A DNA stretch of 64,000 bases from NCBI GenBank assembly GCA_029260375.1, contig JAJDDI010000052.1, positions 1 to 64,000 of the forward strand. Direction: 5' to 3'. Below are positions 52,444-60,237 of this stretch, piece after piece. Origin of the DNA: Phycisphaerales bacterium (GTDB taxonomy: Bacteria > Planctomycetota > Phycisphaerae > Phycisphaerales > UBA1924). The notes beneath the pieces are model-generated. The model searched no databases. It was not told where the DNA came from and saw only the letters and a list, made by a program, of their open reading frames with translations. The translations under genes were made by a program, and so were the position numbers. Each line of letters starts with the position of its first letter. Position 1 is the stretch's first letter.

Positions 52444-52878
52444 TTGAGCCGCGCGCTCACCTACACCTACAACACCAACGGCTTCATGACCCAGCAAACG
52501 GTCACCGAGGCTGGCACGCTCGAGTGGACCCACACCTACACCCCCGGCCCCGAGGACCGCCTCAGCACCTACACCCGCGCCGACGAATCCGTCGGCGGCT
52601 CCAACAACATCACCGTCGATTACGTCTACAACGAGCGCGGAATCCGCGTCTCGGAATCGATCGGCTCGAACGAGCGCCGCTTCCTCATCGACGCCGCCAA
52701 CCCCACCGGCTACGCCCAGGTCCTGCTCGAACGCAACGGGGTAAGCCCCGCCGCGGTCCAGCGCCGCTATGCGCTGGGTGGTGATGTCCTCGCCCAGAAT
52801 CGCGGGGGCTCATGGGATGGCCTCGCCGCCGACGGGCACGGATCGACCAGGCAGCTCACGCGCTTCAGGGCCGATTGA
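52444..52878 (+). pseudogene. RHS/YD-repeat protein fragment
   Basis: A 144-codon piece of an RHS protein. YD-repeat-like text (LTYTYNTNGFMTQQTVTEAG, YTRADESVGGSNNITVDYVYNERG) runs into the segment just before the RHS core (ALGGDVLAQNRGG and LAADGHGSTRQLT). The fragment has no proper start (only a TTG) and stops just where the conserved RHS core should begin, so both ends are missing. It begins 95 bases after tRNA-Ser(CGA) and ends 22 bases before a convergent transposase fragment. Confidence 0.8.
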
Positions 52879-52900
52879 CCCCGTTCCGCTTCAGCGGGCG

Positions 52901-53482
52901 TCAAGGTACCATGGCCGTATGAGGGCGGAAGCGATTGTGCCACACGCGGTACGCATTGAGGCGACGTTGTACAGCGCCGACCCGCAACGGCATCGCCGAT
53001 CGCGCCGCCCAGCCCTTCACATCCCTGAAACCCCGCTCGACCTTGGAGTTGAGCTGCCATGTCCGGACCTGGCAGCGGATGTGCGTCACGCCGAGCAACT
53101 CGACGCTGCCATGAAACCGGCCTCGGAACTGGCTGCCATGATCGGTGATCAAGAACCGCGGCCCCACCCCGCTGCTCCCGATCGAAGTCTCAACCAGCTT
53201 CGACAGATCTGCGGACGTTGGACGCTTCGCGTACCCCCTCATGGCAATGATCTTCCTGCTGATGCCATCGACGATTGCCAAGATCTGTCGGCGGGCCAGA
53301 TCGCCCCAGGTAGATTCGCCGTTTGGGAGGATGAGCGTCTCGGGCCCGTCAATCTCGTTCGCATAGTGCATTGCGGGACCAGGCGAATCCGCGAGACGCT
53401 CTCCGATGTCCAATTTGCTGTCGCACGCCTCTGTAGCGGCGACGGCCCGAAGGCCAGTGTGATCACCAGCATTCGTGTTCAT
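52901..53482 (-). pseudogene. Transposase/integrase-core fragment (rve, DDE type)
   Basis: A 193-codon product with an integrase catalytic core: AIVDGISRKIIAM, the second catalytic Asp in FLITDHGSQFRG and the Glu in NSKVERGFRDVKGW. The N-terminal DNA-binding part is absent and the first Asp region is altered, so the element is probably inactive. It resembles IS3/IS481-type transposases. No terminal inverted repeats are visible around it. An ATG at 53480-53482 or one 18 codons further upstream could start it. Confidence 0.75.
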
Positions 53483-53552
53483 TGTGGGGCTCCTCCTGGC
53501 CGTGGTTCGCGGCACTCCGATCTCAACGGATCCCACCTCTTCTCTGATACCT

Positions 53553-53933
53553 TCATTCGATCTCGTGCAGATGGAAGACCTTGTTCATGATCTTCCATTC
53601 GCCGTCGACTCTCAGCAGCGAGAGGAGGTCGGTGAAACGATGCCCGGTCCAGTTATCAAGTTCGAGTCGTGCCGTGGCAACCGACCCCGCGACGTCGATG
53701 CGTTCGATCTTGGCGTGGAGCTCCGTCGCGGGTCCGTTCTCTTGGTGCCAGTCAAAGAGTGCGCTGATGGGGCCGGCGACCAGATCATTGCCGAGGTATC
53801 CGAAGATGGTCGCTTGCTGGTGGAACGCTGTCGCCATGGTTTCGTACCCGGACGATCGCGCTCCGACGATGTAACGCTGGATCACTGAACTAATCATGCC
53901 TTGGTCTGCTGCGTTCTGGGGGTTCTGATTCAT
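53553..53933 (-). CDS. NTF2-like protein (putative lumazine-binding type)
   Basis: A 126-residue cone-shaped NTF2-superfamily protein of the Lumazine_bd_2 subgroup: VIQRYIVGARSSGYETMATAFHQQATIFGYLGN, then beta strands (LHAKIERIDVAGSVATARLELDNW) and the DLLSLLRVDGEWKIMNKVFH ending. It may be an enzyme or a ligand-binding partner; no catalytic residues can be named. GC content is lower than in flanking core genes, suggesting transfer. The ATG is at 53931-53933, and the same-strand azoreductase lies 228 bases upstream. Confidence 0.8.
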   Translation of the reverse strand: MNQNPQNAADQGMISSVIQRYIVGARSSGYETMATAFHQQATIFGYLGNDLVAGPISALFDWHQENGPATELHAKIERIDVAGSVATARLELDNWTGHRFTDLLSLLRVDGEWKIMNKVFHLHEIE

Positions 53934-54161
53934 CTTGTCGTTCTCCGATCACTCTGGGCGGTGCGTGTTGCAGCGCCCGTTGTCCTGGATGCCGCGATGG
54001 CGATGCTGCGCGGACGCGGGTTCATGCCGTTGGAGTCTGTCTCCACCGGCCGATTCAGGGCCCACCTGCATGCGCGGGCGGACTCGACCCAAGTGAAGTC
54101 GGCCATCGGTTGCGCGGCGCGGTTGTAGTAGTTGGTTGAGACGATGACGACGTGAGATAGG

Positions 54162-54824
54162 TCAAGCCTCTACCCCCGCGTGGGAAAGTTCTGAGACGAG
54201 GGGATGGATATCTTGGAACGCCCTCTCCTTGGACGCTTTATGTCGGTCATCGCCGAACTCTTGAAAATCGACGTGAATCAGATGAGGCGCCGATTCAACG
54301 CCGAGGAAATGTCTGCACGATGAAATGTGAGTCTCGAGGTGGTTCATGGACTCATTCGCTCCGCCCGGTCCAAAGTGACCTTCGCCTCGGGAACTCAGGA
54401 TTACCAATGCCTTGCCGCTGAGGATGGGTTCGATGGGTTGTTGTCCTCTAGCAAGGTCGAATGTGAAGGTCTTGCCTATGCGAATCACTTGGTCGAACCA
54501 TGCCTTGAGAGCCGCCGGCATTCCGTAGTTGTACATCGGCGTGGCAATCACGATGACATCGGCCCGGACAACTTCTGCGATAAGTTCATCGGAAGGTGCA
54601 AGAAGCTCCATCTGGGCCGGGGTCAGATCTTCCTCTTTGACCCCAAAGACGGTGGCGATCCAATCTTCGGTGACAAACGGCGGAGGGGCATCGGTAAGGT
54701 CACGGGTGATGATCTTTGTATCAGGCTGCTTCTGCAACCACTCATGAAGGAAGACGGCAGAGAGCTCGCGAGTTATGGAGCGGGTCCTGCGAGCACTACT
54801 CTGGATCTCGAGTATCGTCTTCAC
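54162..54824 (-). CDS. azoR: FMN-dependent NADH-azoreductase
   Basis: Flavodoxin-like quinone/azo-reductase of the AzoR family, using NADH and FMN for two-electron reduction of quinones, azo or nitro compounds. The 220-residue product has ILEIQSSARRTRSITREL (FMN phosphate site), IVIATPMYNYGMPAALKAWFDQVIR and the VILSSRGEGHFGPGG segment. The start is uncertain: a GTG at 54822-54824 fits the family, while a TTG further up is less likely. GC is clearly below the window average. It lies alone, with NTF2-like genes on both sides. Confidence 0.88.
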   Translation of the reverse strand: MKTILEIQSSARRTRSITRELSAVFLHEWLQKQPDTKIITRDLTDAPPPFVTEDWIATVFGVKEEDLTPAQMELLAPSDELIAEVVRADVIVIATPMYNYGMPAALKAWFDQVIRIGKTFTFDLARGQQPIEPILSGKALVILSSRGEGHFGPGGANESMNHLETHISSCRHFLGVESAPHLIHVDFQEFGDDRHKASKERAFQDIHPLVSELSHAGVEA

Positions 54825-55090
54825 GTTGTTCGTCTCATTCTGCTGCTTAGACGCGGCCACCAAGCTTGCTCTTGCCTTACGCTATGCTGGCGCTGACTGT
54901 CAGCTGGATTCGTGGGCATCGAACTGCTCTTGCCTGGCATGGCGGTTGGCCACTCTGCGGTTCGGGTAGGGACGACGGTCGCGATTGGCCCGGGTTGGGT
55001 GTGCGACCTCTGTGGGTAGCGGGGTGCCCGCGCCTCCTGCGCTGACGCCCCGCGATGATGATTCCGTCGTCTCTGACGGGTAATCGCGCG

Positions 55091-55450
55091 TCAGCTCGAG
55101 GTGTAGTAGCGCTCGCTGACGACCTTGCCGTCCTTCCAGACGCGCCGAAGAACCTCATTCCATAGGATCGGGCCGTCCGGGCCGTCCATGTCGAAGGTCC
55201 ACTCGTTGAGCGAGACGTCGCCCTCGGTCGCCTGGCAGTGCAGGGTGGCGCCGTTGAAGCTCTTGAGCGTAGAGAAGAACGCCTCGAGGTGTCGGCGCTG
55301 GGTGGCGCGCCCGACGCGGGGCTCCTCGTTTCCCTCCTGGAACGAGCAATCGGCGGCGTAGAAATCCTCGAGCGCTTCGATGATCTTGCCCGCACGGGTC
55401 ATCTCGTTGAGGTCGGCGTTGAGGGCGCTGATTTCGGTCGTGGTCTGCAT
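55091..55450 (-). CDS. SnoaL/NTF2-like protein
   Basis: A 119-residue NTF2-superfamily protein of the SnoaL-like type: EALEDFYAADCSFQEGNEEPRVGRAT, FFSTLKSFNGATLHCQ, NEWTFDMDGPDGPILWNEVLRRVWKDGKV and a terminal YY pair. The fold often binds hydrophobic substrates; function unknown. It has AAGGAGA before the ATG at 55448-55450. It is the last member of the run of minus-strand genes that begins with the alpha/beta hydrolase. Confidence 0.8.
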   Translation of the reverse strand: MQTTTEISALNADLNEMTRAGKIIEALEDFYAADCSFQEGNEEPRVGRATQRRHLEAFFSTLKSFNGATLHCQATEGDVSLNEWTFDMDGPDGPILWNEVLRRVWKDGKVVSERYYTSS

Positions 55451-55527
55451 GGCTGTTCTCCTTGTGATTGAGGGTGCTCTCGAGAGTTGACGTACATCGG
55501 TGTGTGCCGGTGCGATGGGCCTTGCGC

Positions 55528-56349
55528 TCAGTCGGAGGCTCTCGCGGAGGCGTCCGCGAGAGAGCCGAGGCGCTCGACTGCTGTATTCGTGGACCAGACG
55601 GCGCTGGCAAGGAATCGGAAGTTGACGTATGCGGCCTCGTACCCGTCGTAGCCCGGGAGCTGGGCGGCGGCGGTCGCGTCGGCGACGACGATGACCTCGA
55701 AGCCTTGTTCGAGCAGCTCGCGAAGGTGCGACTCGGTGCACAGATTCGCTGACATGCCTCCGAGGATGACCTGGTCGATGCCGCGCTTGCGAAGCTGCAG
55801 TACGAGGTCGTTGGTCTCGGGTCCGTAAACCTTGTGCGGGCTGGTGACGGTCGTGTTCTCGTCGTTGATGTACGACTTATACGGCTCGAGCCAGTCGGCG
55901 CCGGAGCCCTCGAACCCGTCGAGACTCAGCGCGCTGGGGCGGTCGAACATGCCCAGGTCGTGCATGACCAGCTCGAGCGCGCCCTCAAACTTCCACCCGT
56001 GGTCGTGCGGATAGTAATAATGCGGGCTGACAAAGACGGGGACGGCATTCGCATGGGCGGCCCGGAAGAGCTGCCCGATGTGCTCGACGGTGTTGTTCGC
56101 GACAACGCTCTTGCCGACGACGCCCCAGGTCACGCCGTCGGGGCTGAGAAAGTCGTTCTGCGGGTCAGTGATAACCACGGCGACGCGCTCGGGGTCGAGC
56201 ACGATCTCTGGGCTGGGGAGCGGGGCGTCGGCCTTGCCTCGGGGGTGAGCGCTGGGCGGGTCGCCGGGCTCATCGATGGTTTCGAGGACGCCCGCTGCGG
56301 CGAGGGCGAGTATGGACCCGAGAACGGTTGGGATGACAAGGGATTTCAC
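55528..56349 (-). CDS. Exported isochorismatase-like cysteine hydrolase
   Basis: Hydrolase of the isochorismatase/nicotinamidase superfamily, 273 residues. The N-terminus is a signal/anchor (about residues 5-22), unusual for this mostly cytoplasmic family. The catalytic Asp is in AVVITDPQNDFLS. The nucleophile Cys lies in VILGGMSANLCTESHLREL, with the cis-peptide segment just before it. VVADATAAA follows. The substrate cannot be named. The start is the GTG at 56347-56349, which has AGGAGA upstream. In-frame reading further upstream adds nothing family-like. Confidence 0.85.
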   Translation of the reverse strand: MKSLVIPTVLGSILALAAAGVLETIDEPGDPPSAHPRGKADAPLPSPEIVLDPERVAVVITDPQNDFLSPDGVTWGVVGKSVVANNTVEHIGQLFRAAHANAVPVFVSPHYYYPHDHGWKFEGALELVMHDLGMFDRPSALSLDGFEGSGADWLEPYKSYINDENTTVTSPHKVYGPETNDLVLQLRKRGIDQVILGGMSANLCTESHLRELLEQGFEVIVVADATAAAQLPGYDGYEAAYVNFRFLASAVWSTNTAVERLGSLADASARASD

Positions 56350-56413
56350 GTCGGTTCTCCTGTGTAACTCGTGTGACGGCTGTCTGATGCGGGGTATCTG
56401 GGACGCCCCCCAG

Positions 56414-56710
56414 TTAGGCGCAGGCGGGTTCGATCTGGTAGTCCTCGATCGCGGGCCTCGTGAAGTCGTTCGTGGCCAGGAGGTATCGAGCAATGACGGA
56501 GCGCGCGTTCTCGATCCGGCGGCGGGTCTCGCCCAGTGGCAGACGCATCACCTCCGCGATGTCCTGGTGCGACAGTCCCTCGGCCCAGAGGAGGACCATC
56601 CCGCGATCCTCCGGACGCAATCCGTCGAGCGCTTCGCGAAAGCAAGCGTGCTCGAACCGCCCGGGCGCCGGGGAGCGTGGGGCTGTTGGGTTCTGGGTTG
56701 CGGCGATCAT
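56414..56710 (-). CDS. Stand-alone sigma-70 region 4-like protein
   Basis: A 98-residue protein that consists of little more than a sigma-70 region 4 helix-turn-helix: FREALDGLRPEDRGMVLLWAEGLSHQDIAEVMRLPLGETRRRIENARSVIARYL. ECF sigma factors have the same segment after region 2, but no region 2 is present here. It may be a reduced sigma-like regulator or a remnant. It starts 28 bases after the stop of the membrane cytochrome gene and 64 bases before the isochorismatase-like gene, inside one run of co-directed genes. Confidence 0.75.
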   Translation of the reverse strand: MIAATQNPTAPRSPAPGRFEHACFREALDGLRPEDRGMVLLWAEGLSHQDIAEVMRLPLGETRRRIENARSVIARYLLATNDFTRPAIEDYQIEPACA

Positions 56711-56738
56711 CGGGGCGCCTTTCGGGTTGGGATGAGGC

Positions 56739-57593
56739 TCATTCTGGGGCGCCGTCGGGAGACGACCAGACGGCGCCGTTATCGATCCATCTCTTGATAC
56801 GGCTCAGGTTCTCATCGGAGAGTCGATCGCGCCCGTCGGGCATGCGCAGGGTGTCGTGCGTCCACGCCGCGGCCTGATAGAGGGTGCTGGATTCGGCGTC
56901 ACCTGGGACGACAACGGACCCGCGGTTTCCGCCCCCGAGGATCGCACCGACGGTGGTCATGTCGAGACCTGAGGCGGCGAACTCACCGGGCCCGTGGCAG
57001 GACATGCAGTTCGTCGCGAGGATGGGGTGAACCTCGGAGGCAAAGAACTCGGCGCGCGGGTCGAGGGGGAAGCCCTCGGACTCGGACGGGGGTGTCAGGT
57101 CCGCCTGTGTGAGCGGGCGGGGAGTGCCCGTGCCGAACGCGTAGACCGCGGTCCCGCCGTGATGTCCGACGAGCGCGACCCACCCAGCGGTCGCGCAGCC
57201 GATCGGCGTGAGTAGAGCGAGCGAGGCGCGGGCGACGGCGGGCCTCGGCGCGAACACGCCGAGCGAGGTGAGGACTCCTCCCGCGGCGAAGACCCAGACC
57301 CACTGTCCCATCGCCTCGTGCCTGCTGATGACTCGCCGGGCCTCGAGCGGGGCGGCGCCGATCTCGGCTCGGGCGTCTTGCCCGCTCCTCGCGGCGACGA
57401 GTGCCGACACCATGAGCGTCGTGAACGAGACGAGAACGAGCCAGCGTAGCGTCCGGTTGCCTCCACGCAGGAGCGTCAGAGCGAGCGCGAGCGACGCCGC
57501 CACCATCGACAACACGATCGGCGTGTGCACGATCGCGCTGTGGCGCATCTGCGGATCGTCCATCGCCCTCAGGATCTCGTTGATGGTGTTCAT
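56739..57593 (-). CDS. Membrane-bound planctomycete-type cytochrome c
   Basis: A 284-residue protein with about four membrane segments in the first 150 residues (DUF2231-like: HSAIVHTPIVLSMVAASLALAL, HEAMGQWVWVF), then a PSC-type cytochrome c domain. Haem attachment is in ATNCMSCHGPGEF, followed by SGLDMTT, GSVVVPGDAESSTLYQ, the MPDG Met and IKRWIDNGAVW, all typical of planctomycete cytochrome C. It probably passes electrons at the outer face of the membrane. It lies 56 bases downstream of the cytochrome P460 gene. Confidence 0.85.
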   Translation of the reverse strand: MNTINEILRAMDDPQMRHSAIVHTPIVLSMVAASLALALTLLRGGNRTLRWLVLVSFTTLMVSALVAARSGQDARAEIGAAPLEARRVISRHEAMGQWVWVFAAGGVLTSLGVFAPRPAVARASLALLTPIGCATAGWVALVGHHGGTAVYAFGTGTPRPLTQADLTPPSESEGFPLDPRAEFFASEVHPILATNCMSCHGPGEFAASGLDMTTVGAILGGGNRGSVVVPGDAESSTLYQAAAWTHDTLRMPDGRDRLSDENLSRIKRWIDNGAVWSSPDGAPE

Positions 57594-57649
57594 GGGTGGG
57601 ACTCAGGGCCCGGGGACGTCCGACGCGTCCCCGGGCGCCCGCGCTGGGT

Positions 57650-58306
57650 TCAGTCGTTCTCTGGGTTCCGCTTGGCGTTCCTCGCGGCCCGCAGGACCGG
57701 GTAGTGCTGGGTGAACACGTAGTCGTGGGCGGCGGCGGTGTGGCAGGCAGAGCACGAGGCGGTGGCGTTCACGGACGCGACCGTCCGGAGGCTGCCCAGG
57801 CGTCCCTCTGCGGCGGCCTTCTCGTCGGTGAATCGGAAGAAGCCCCAGTTGCCTGGCTCGTCGGGGAAACGGTCCTCGCTCTTGATCATGGCCTCGACAC
57901 CCAGGAACTCGCCCTGGAAATAGCCCTTGCCGCTGAACGAGGACTTGGTACCGACGCTGACGAGTTCCTTCATGATGATGGCGCCGTCGCGGAACTCGCC
58001 GGTCTGCTTGTACTGCTCGTAGCTGTCGGGGTCGAGGTAGACGTTGTGGAACTCAGGGAACGCGGCGGAGCCGTTGTTCATGTCGTTGGGTGTCAGCGGG
58101 GAGCCCATGTAGATCCAAGTGCGGTAGTCCTGCGGGCGGCGCAGCTCGCCGTCCTCCGTGAAGGCGTACGGGTTGCTGGGCGCGGTGGCCGCGGCGCTTT
58201 CGTCCGCCGAGGGAGCGGCCGCGATGAGTACGCCCAGGCCGGCACACGCGCCTGCCGCGAGGCTGACCCCGATCATTGTTCTTCGCCCTGAGGTTGCGGT
58301 TCGCAT
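57650..58306 (-). CDS. Cytochrome P460-family protein
   Basis: Exported haem protein of the cytochrome P460 family, 218 residues. It has a Tat-like or Sec signal (RRTMIGVSLAAGACAGLGV), the P460 fold text (YRTWIYMGSPLTPND, FPEFHNVYLDPDSYEQYKQTGEFRDGAIIMKEL, SGKGYFQG) and one haem site near the end, CSACHTAAAHDYVF. Characterised P460 proteins oxidise hydroxylamine or handle nitric oxide, but many relatives have unknown electron donors. It follows the alpha/beta hydrolase by 147 bases and precedes the membrane cytochrome. Confidence 0.87.
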   Translation of the reverse strand: MRTATSGRRTMIGVSLAAGACAGLGVLIAAAPSADESAAATAPSNPYAFTEDGELRRPQDYRTWIYMGSPLTPNDMNNGSAAFPEFHNVYLDPDSYEQYKQTGEFRDGAIIMKELVSVGTKSSFSGKGYFQGEFLGVEAMIKSEDRFPDEPGNWGFFRFTDEKAAAEGRLGSLRTVASVNATASCSACHTAAAHDYVFTQHYPVLRAARNAKRNPEND

Positions 58307-58453
58307 GTCGATCTCCTGGTTTGTGCCGGCGTCGGGCCGCCCCGGTGGAAGGGGCGCCCGGCGCCGACGGGGATGGATGCCTGGGAACGCGCGACCGGGC
58401 CTCTCGACGCGGCCGCGCGGGGGAGTGGGGAGAGAGGGCGTGCGGTGAGTTCG

Positions 58454-59515
58454 CTACGGTGTGTCGTCGGCGGCGGCCTGCGTGGCTGTGGTTGCGTCCG
58501 ACTCGACGACCTCACGCTCGAGCCATCGCCGAACCAGCGCGGCGATCAGGTCGCCGTCCTCGTCCAATGCGAAGTGCCCGGTGTCGAGCAGGTGGAGCTC
58601 GGCGTTGGGGAGGTCACGCAGGTAGGGCAGGGCGCCGGAGGCGGGGAAGATCTTGTCGTGACGACCCCAGGTGATGATCGTCGGGGGCTGGTTCTTTCGG
58701 AGGTACTCCTGCCACGCGGGGTACCGCGGAGGGTTGCTGCCGTAGTCGAACGCGAGCTCGAGCTGCACCTGGCCGTTGCCCGGGCGGTCGAGCAGCGGCT
58801 GAACGACGAGCCAGTTGTCCGGGCTGATGGCGTCGGGGATGCGCGTGCCGTGGGTGTACTGCCACTTGGTCGCGTCGAGCGTGAGCAGCCCCGCGAGGTA
58901 GTTGATCGCGTCCTTGTCGTCCGGGTTCTTCCAGTAGTCGCGCCACGGGCCCCAGAAGTCGTCGGGCAGGCCCTCCTCATAGGCGTTGCCGTTCTGGATG
59001 ATCAGACCCGCGACGCGGTCCGGATGCTTTGTCGCGAGTCGGAAGCCGACGGGCGCGCCGTAGTCCTGGAGGTAGAGCACCCAGCGTTCGGCGCCGACGC
59101 GGTCGAGAAGCTCTTCCATCATGCCCGCGATGTTGTCGAACGTGTACTCGAACTCCTCGGCGGGCGGGGCGTCCGAGAGGCCGTAGCCTGGGTAATCGGG
59201 CGCGATTACCCGGTACTCGTCTGCAAGCAGCGGGATGAGGCCGCGGAACATGTGGGAGCTGGTGGGGAAGCCATGGAGAAGGACGATCACGGGCTCGCCG
59301 GGATCCTGACGGTCGGAACCGGCCTCGCGGTAGAAGACCTCCGTGCCCTCAATCGTCATGGTTCTCCCGTATACGGGGGCGCTCTCGACCATGGCGTCGG
59401 CGCGAGCGCCGGGGGGGGCCCCGACGCTCGGTCCGGCCGTGCCAGCGATGGTGCTGAGTGCTGCCGTGACTGCAAGGGCGCTGAGCGTTGAGCGGTGTGA
59501 TGTGTCGCGTGTCAT
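58454..59515 (-). CDS. Exported alpha/beta hydrolase (haloalkane dehalogenase/epoxide hydrolase-like)
   Basis: An alpha/beta-hydrolase with an Asp nucleophile, 353 residues, carrying a signal peptide ([17 protein letters not shown]). It has the oxyanion motif [23 protein letters not shown], the nucleophile elbow [14 protein letters not shown] (Asp where esterases have Ser), WGRHDKIFP and the catalytic His in [10 protein letters not shown]. The Asp elbow is typical of epoxide hydrolases and haloalkane dehalogenases; which one cannot be told. It is the first gene behind a sigma-54 promoter at 59600-59585. The ATG at 59513-59515 lies about 58 bases after the expected transcription start. Confidence 0.87.
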   Translation of the reverse strand: MTRDTSHRSTLSALAVTAALSTIAGTAGPSVGAPPGARADAMVESAPVYGRTMTIEGTEVFYREAGSDRQDPGEPVIVLLHGFPTSSHMFRGLIPLLADEYRVIAPDYPGYGLSDAPPAEEFEYTFDNIAGMMEELLDRVGAERWVLYLQDYGAPVGFRLATKHPDRVAGLIIQNGNAYEEGLPDDFWGPWRDYWKNPDDKDAINYLAGLLTLDATKWQYTHGTRIPDAISPDNWLVVQPLLDRPGNGQVQLELAFDYGSNPPRYPAWQEYLRKNQPPTIITWGRHDKIFPASGALPYLRDLPNAELHLLDTGHFALDEDGDLIAALVRRWLEREVVESDATTATQAAADDTP

Positions 59516-59584
59516 GGGGTGGTTCCTCGCGTGGGTGCTGCGGTCGTGTGTCCCGGACTGGGTTCCCGTACACCCGACCCCATT

Positions 59585-59600
59585 GGCAACAGGCGTGCCA
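59585..59600 (-). promoter_or_regulatory. Sigma-54 (-24/-12) promoter of the hydrolase-cytochrome operon
   Basis: On the minus strand 59600-59585 reads TGGCACGCCTGTTGCC, matching TGGCAC-N5-TTGC at every fixed base. The 285-base gap between the STAS gene and the hydrolase gene holds nothing else I can identify; no vegetative -35/-10 pair stands out. Expected transcription start about 59573. Confidence 0.8.
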
Positions 59601-59800
59601 GAGCTCCCCTGCCAAGCCTCGCTCTCCAGGAGGCCCAGTTGTGGCTCCTCCAGTTCCCGATCATGAGGGTCCTCCCAAGGCAGCCTCACGGCATGTTGGG
59701 ATTTCCCGTCTCGATGGGATTCCGAGGGCTGCGGACACACGAGAGCGAACCTCCTCCATCACTCAGGGGAGGCGTTTCGTGTTTTTGGTATGGCGAGTCC

Positions 59801-60070
59801 TCAGACGATGTCCGAATCGCGCAGAAGCTCTCGGATGAGAGGCGTGTCGTTCGTGATGCGAGCGCCGTTGGCGATGAGACGCCTGAGCAGCTCCACGCCG
59901 TGCGAGTCGATCATTCTGACGTCGGACAGGTCGAGCAGCACCCGCAGGCCCCTGGAAGCGGTCTCCCGGCAGGCCCGCTCCAGCTCCTCGCAGCCAGACA
60001 CGGCGATGTTCCCCTCGACGCTGAGCAGCTCGTCGCCGGGGTCGCATTCGGATGTTGTGATTCGAAGCAT
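59801..60070 (-). CDS. STAS-domain protein
   Basis: An 89-residue single STAS domain: LLSVEGNIAVSGCEELERAC, VLLDLSDVRMIDSHGVELLRRL, then a short end. It has Ser in DSHG next to the conserved Asp where anti-anti-sigma factors are phosphorylated. It lies between the sigma-54 activator gene and its putative target operon and has its own sigma-54 promoter, so it may link this regulator to a partner-switching or sensing step. The ATG is at 60068-60070; an earlier in-frame start would pass through the promoter. Confidence 0.8.
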   Translation of the reverse strand: MLRITTSECDPGDELLSVEGNIAVSGCEELERACRETASRGLRVLLDLSDVRMIDSHGVELLRRLIANGARITNDTPLIRELLRDSDIV

Positions 60071-60114
60071 GCGATGATCCACGTTGAAACCGTGCGGGAG
60101 CCCGGATGAGCATG

Positions 60115-60130
60115 TGCAAAGCCGATGCCA
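60115..60130 (-). promoter_or_regulatory. Sigma-54 (-24/-12) promoter of the STAS gene
   Basis: On the minus strand 60130-60115 reads TGGCATCGGCTTTGCA, one mismatch from TGGCAC-N5-TTGCA. The inverted repeat TGCCAGTG (60126-60133) / CACTGGCA (60163-60170) begins inside the -24 element and extends upstream, and could be an activator or repressor site. The start codon lies about 34 bases after the expected transcription start. Confidence 0.72.
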
Positions 60131-60237
60131 GTGTCCGTTTCTGACAGATCCCGGCTGATCAGCACTGGCACACATCTCCGCAGGCCCCCCACCGGGACGG
60201 CGAGGTTGGGATCGCGGCGGTCGTGTTGTGAATCAGA

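Noticed and set aside
53934-54161. Possible RHS C-terminal remnant on the minus strand
   Set aside because: Short stretches such as NYYNRA and DSNGMN look faintly RHS-like but lack the conserved core order and frame continuity, so I do not report it.
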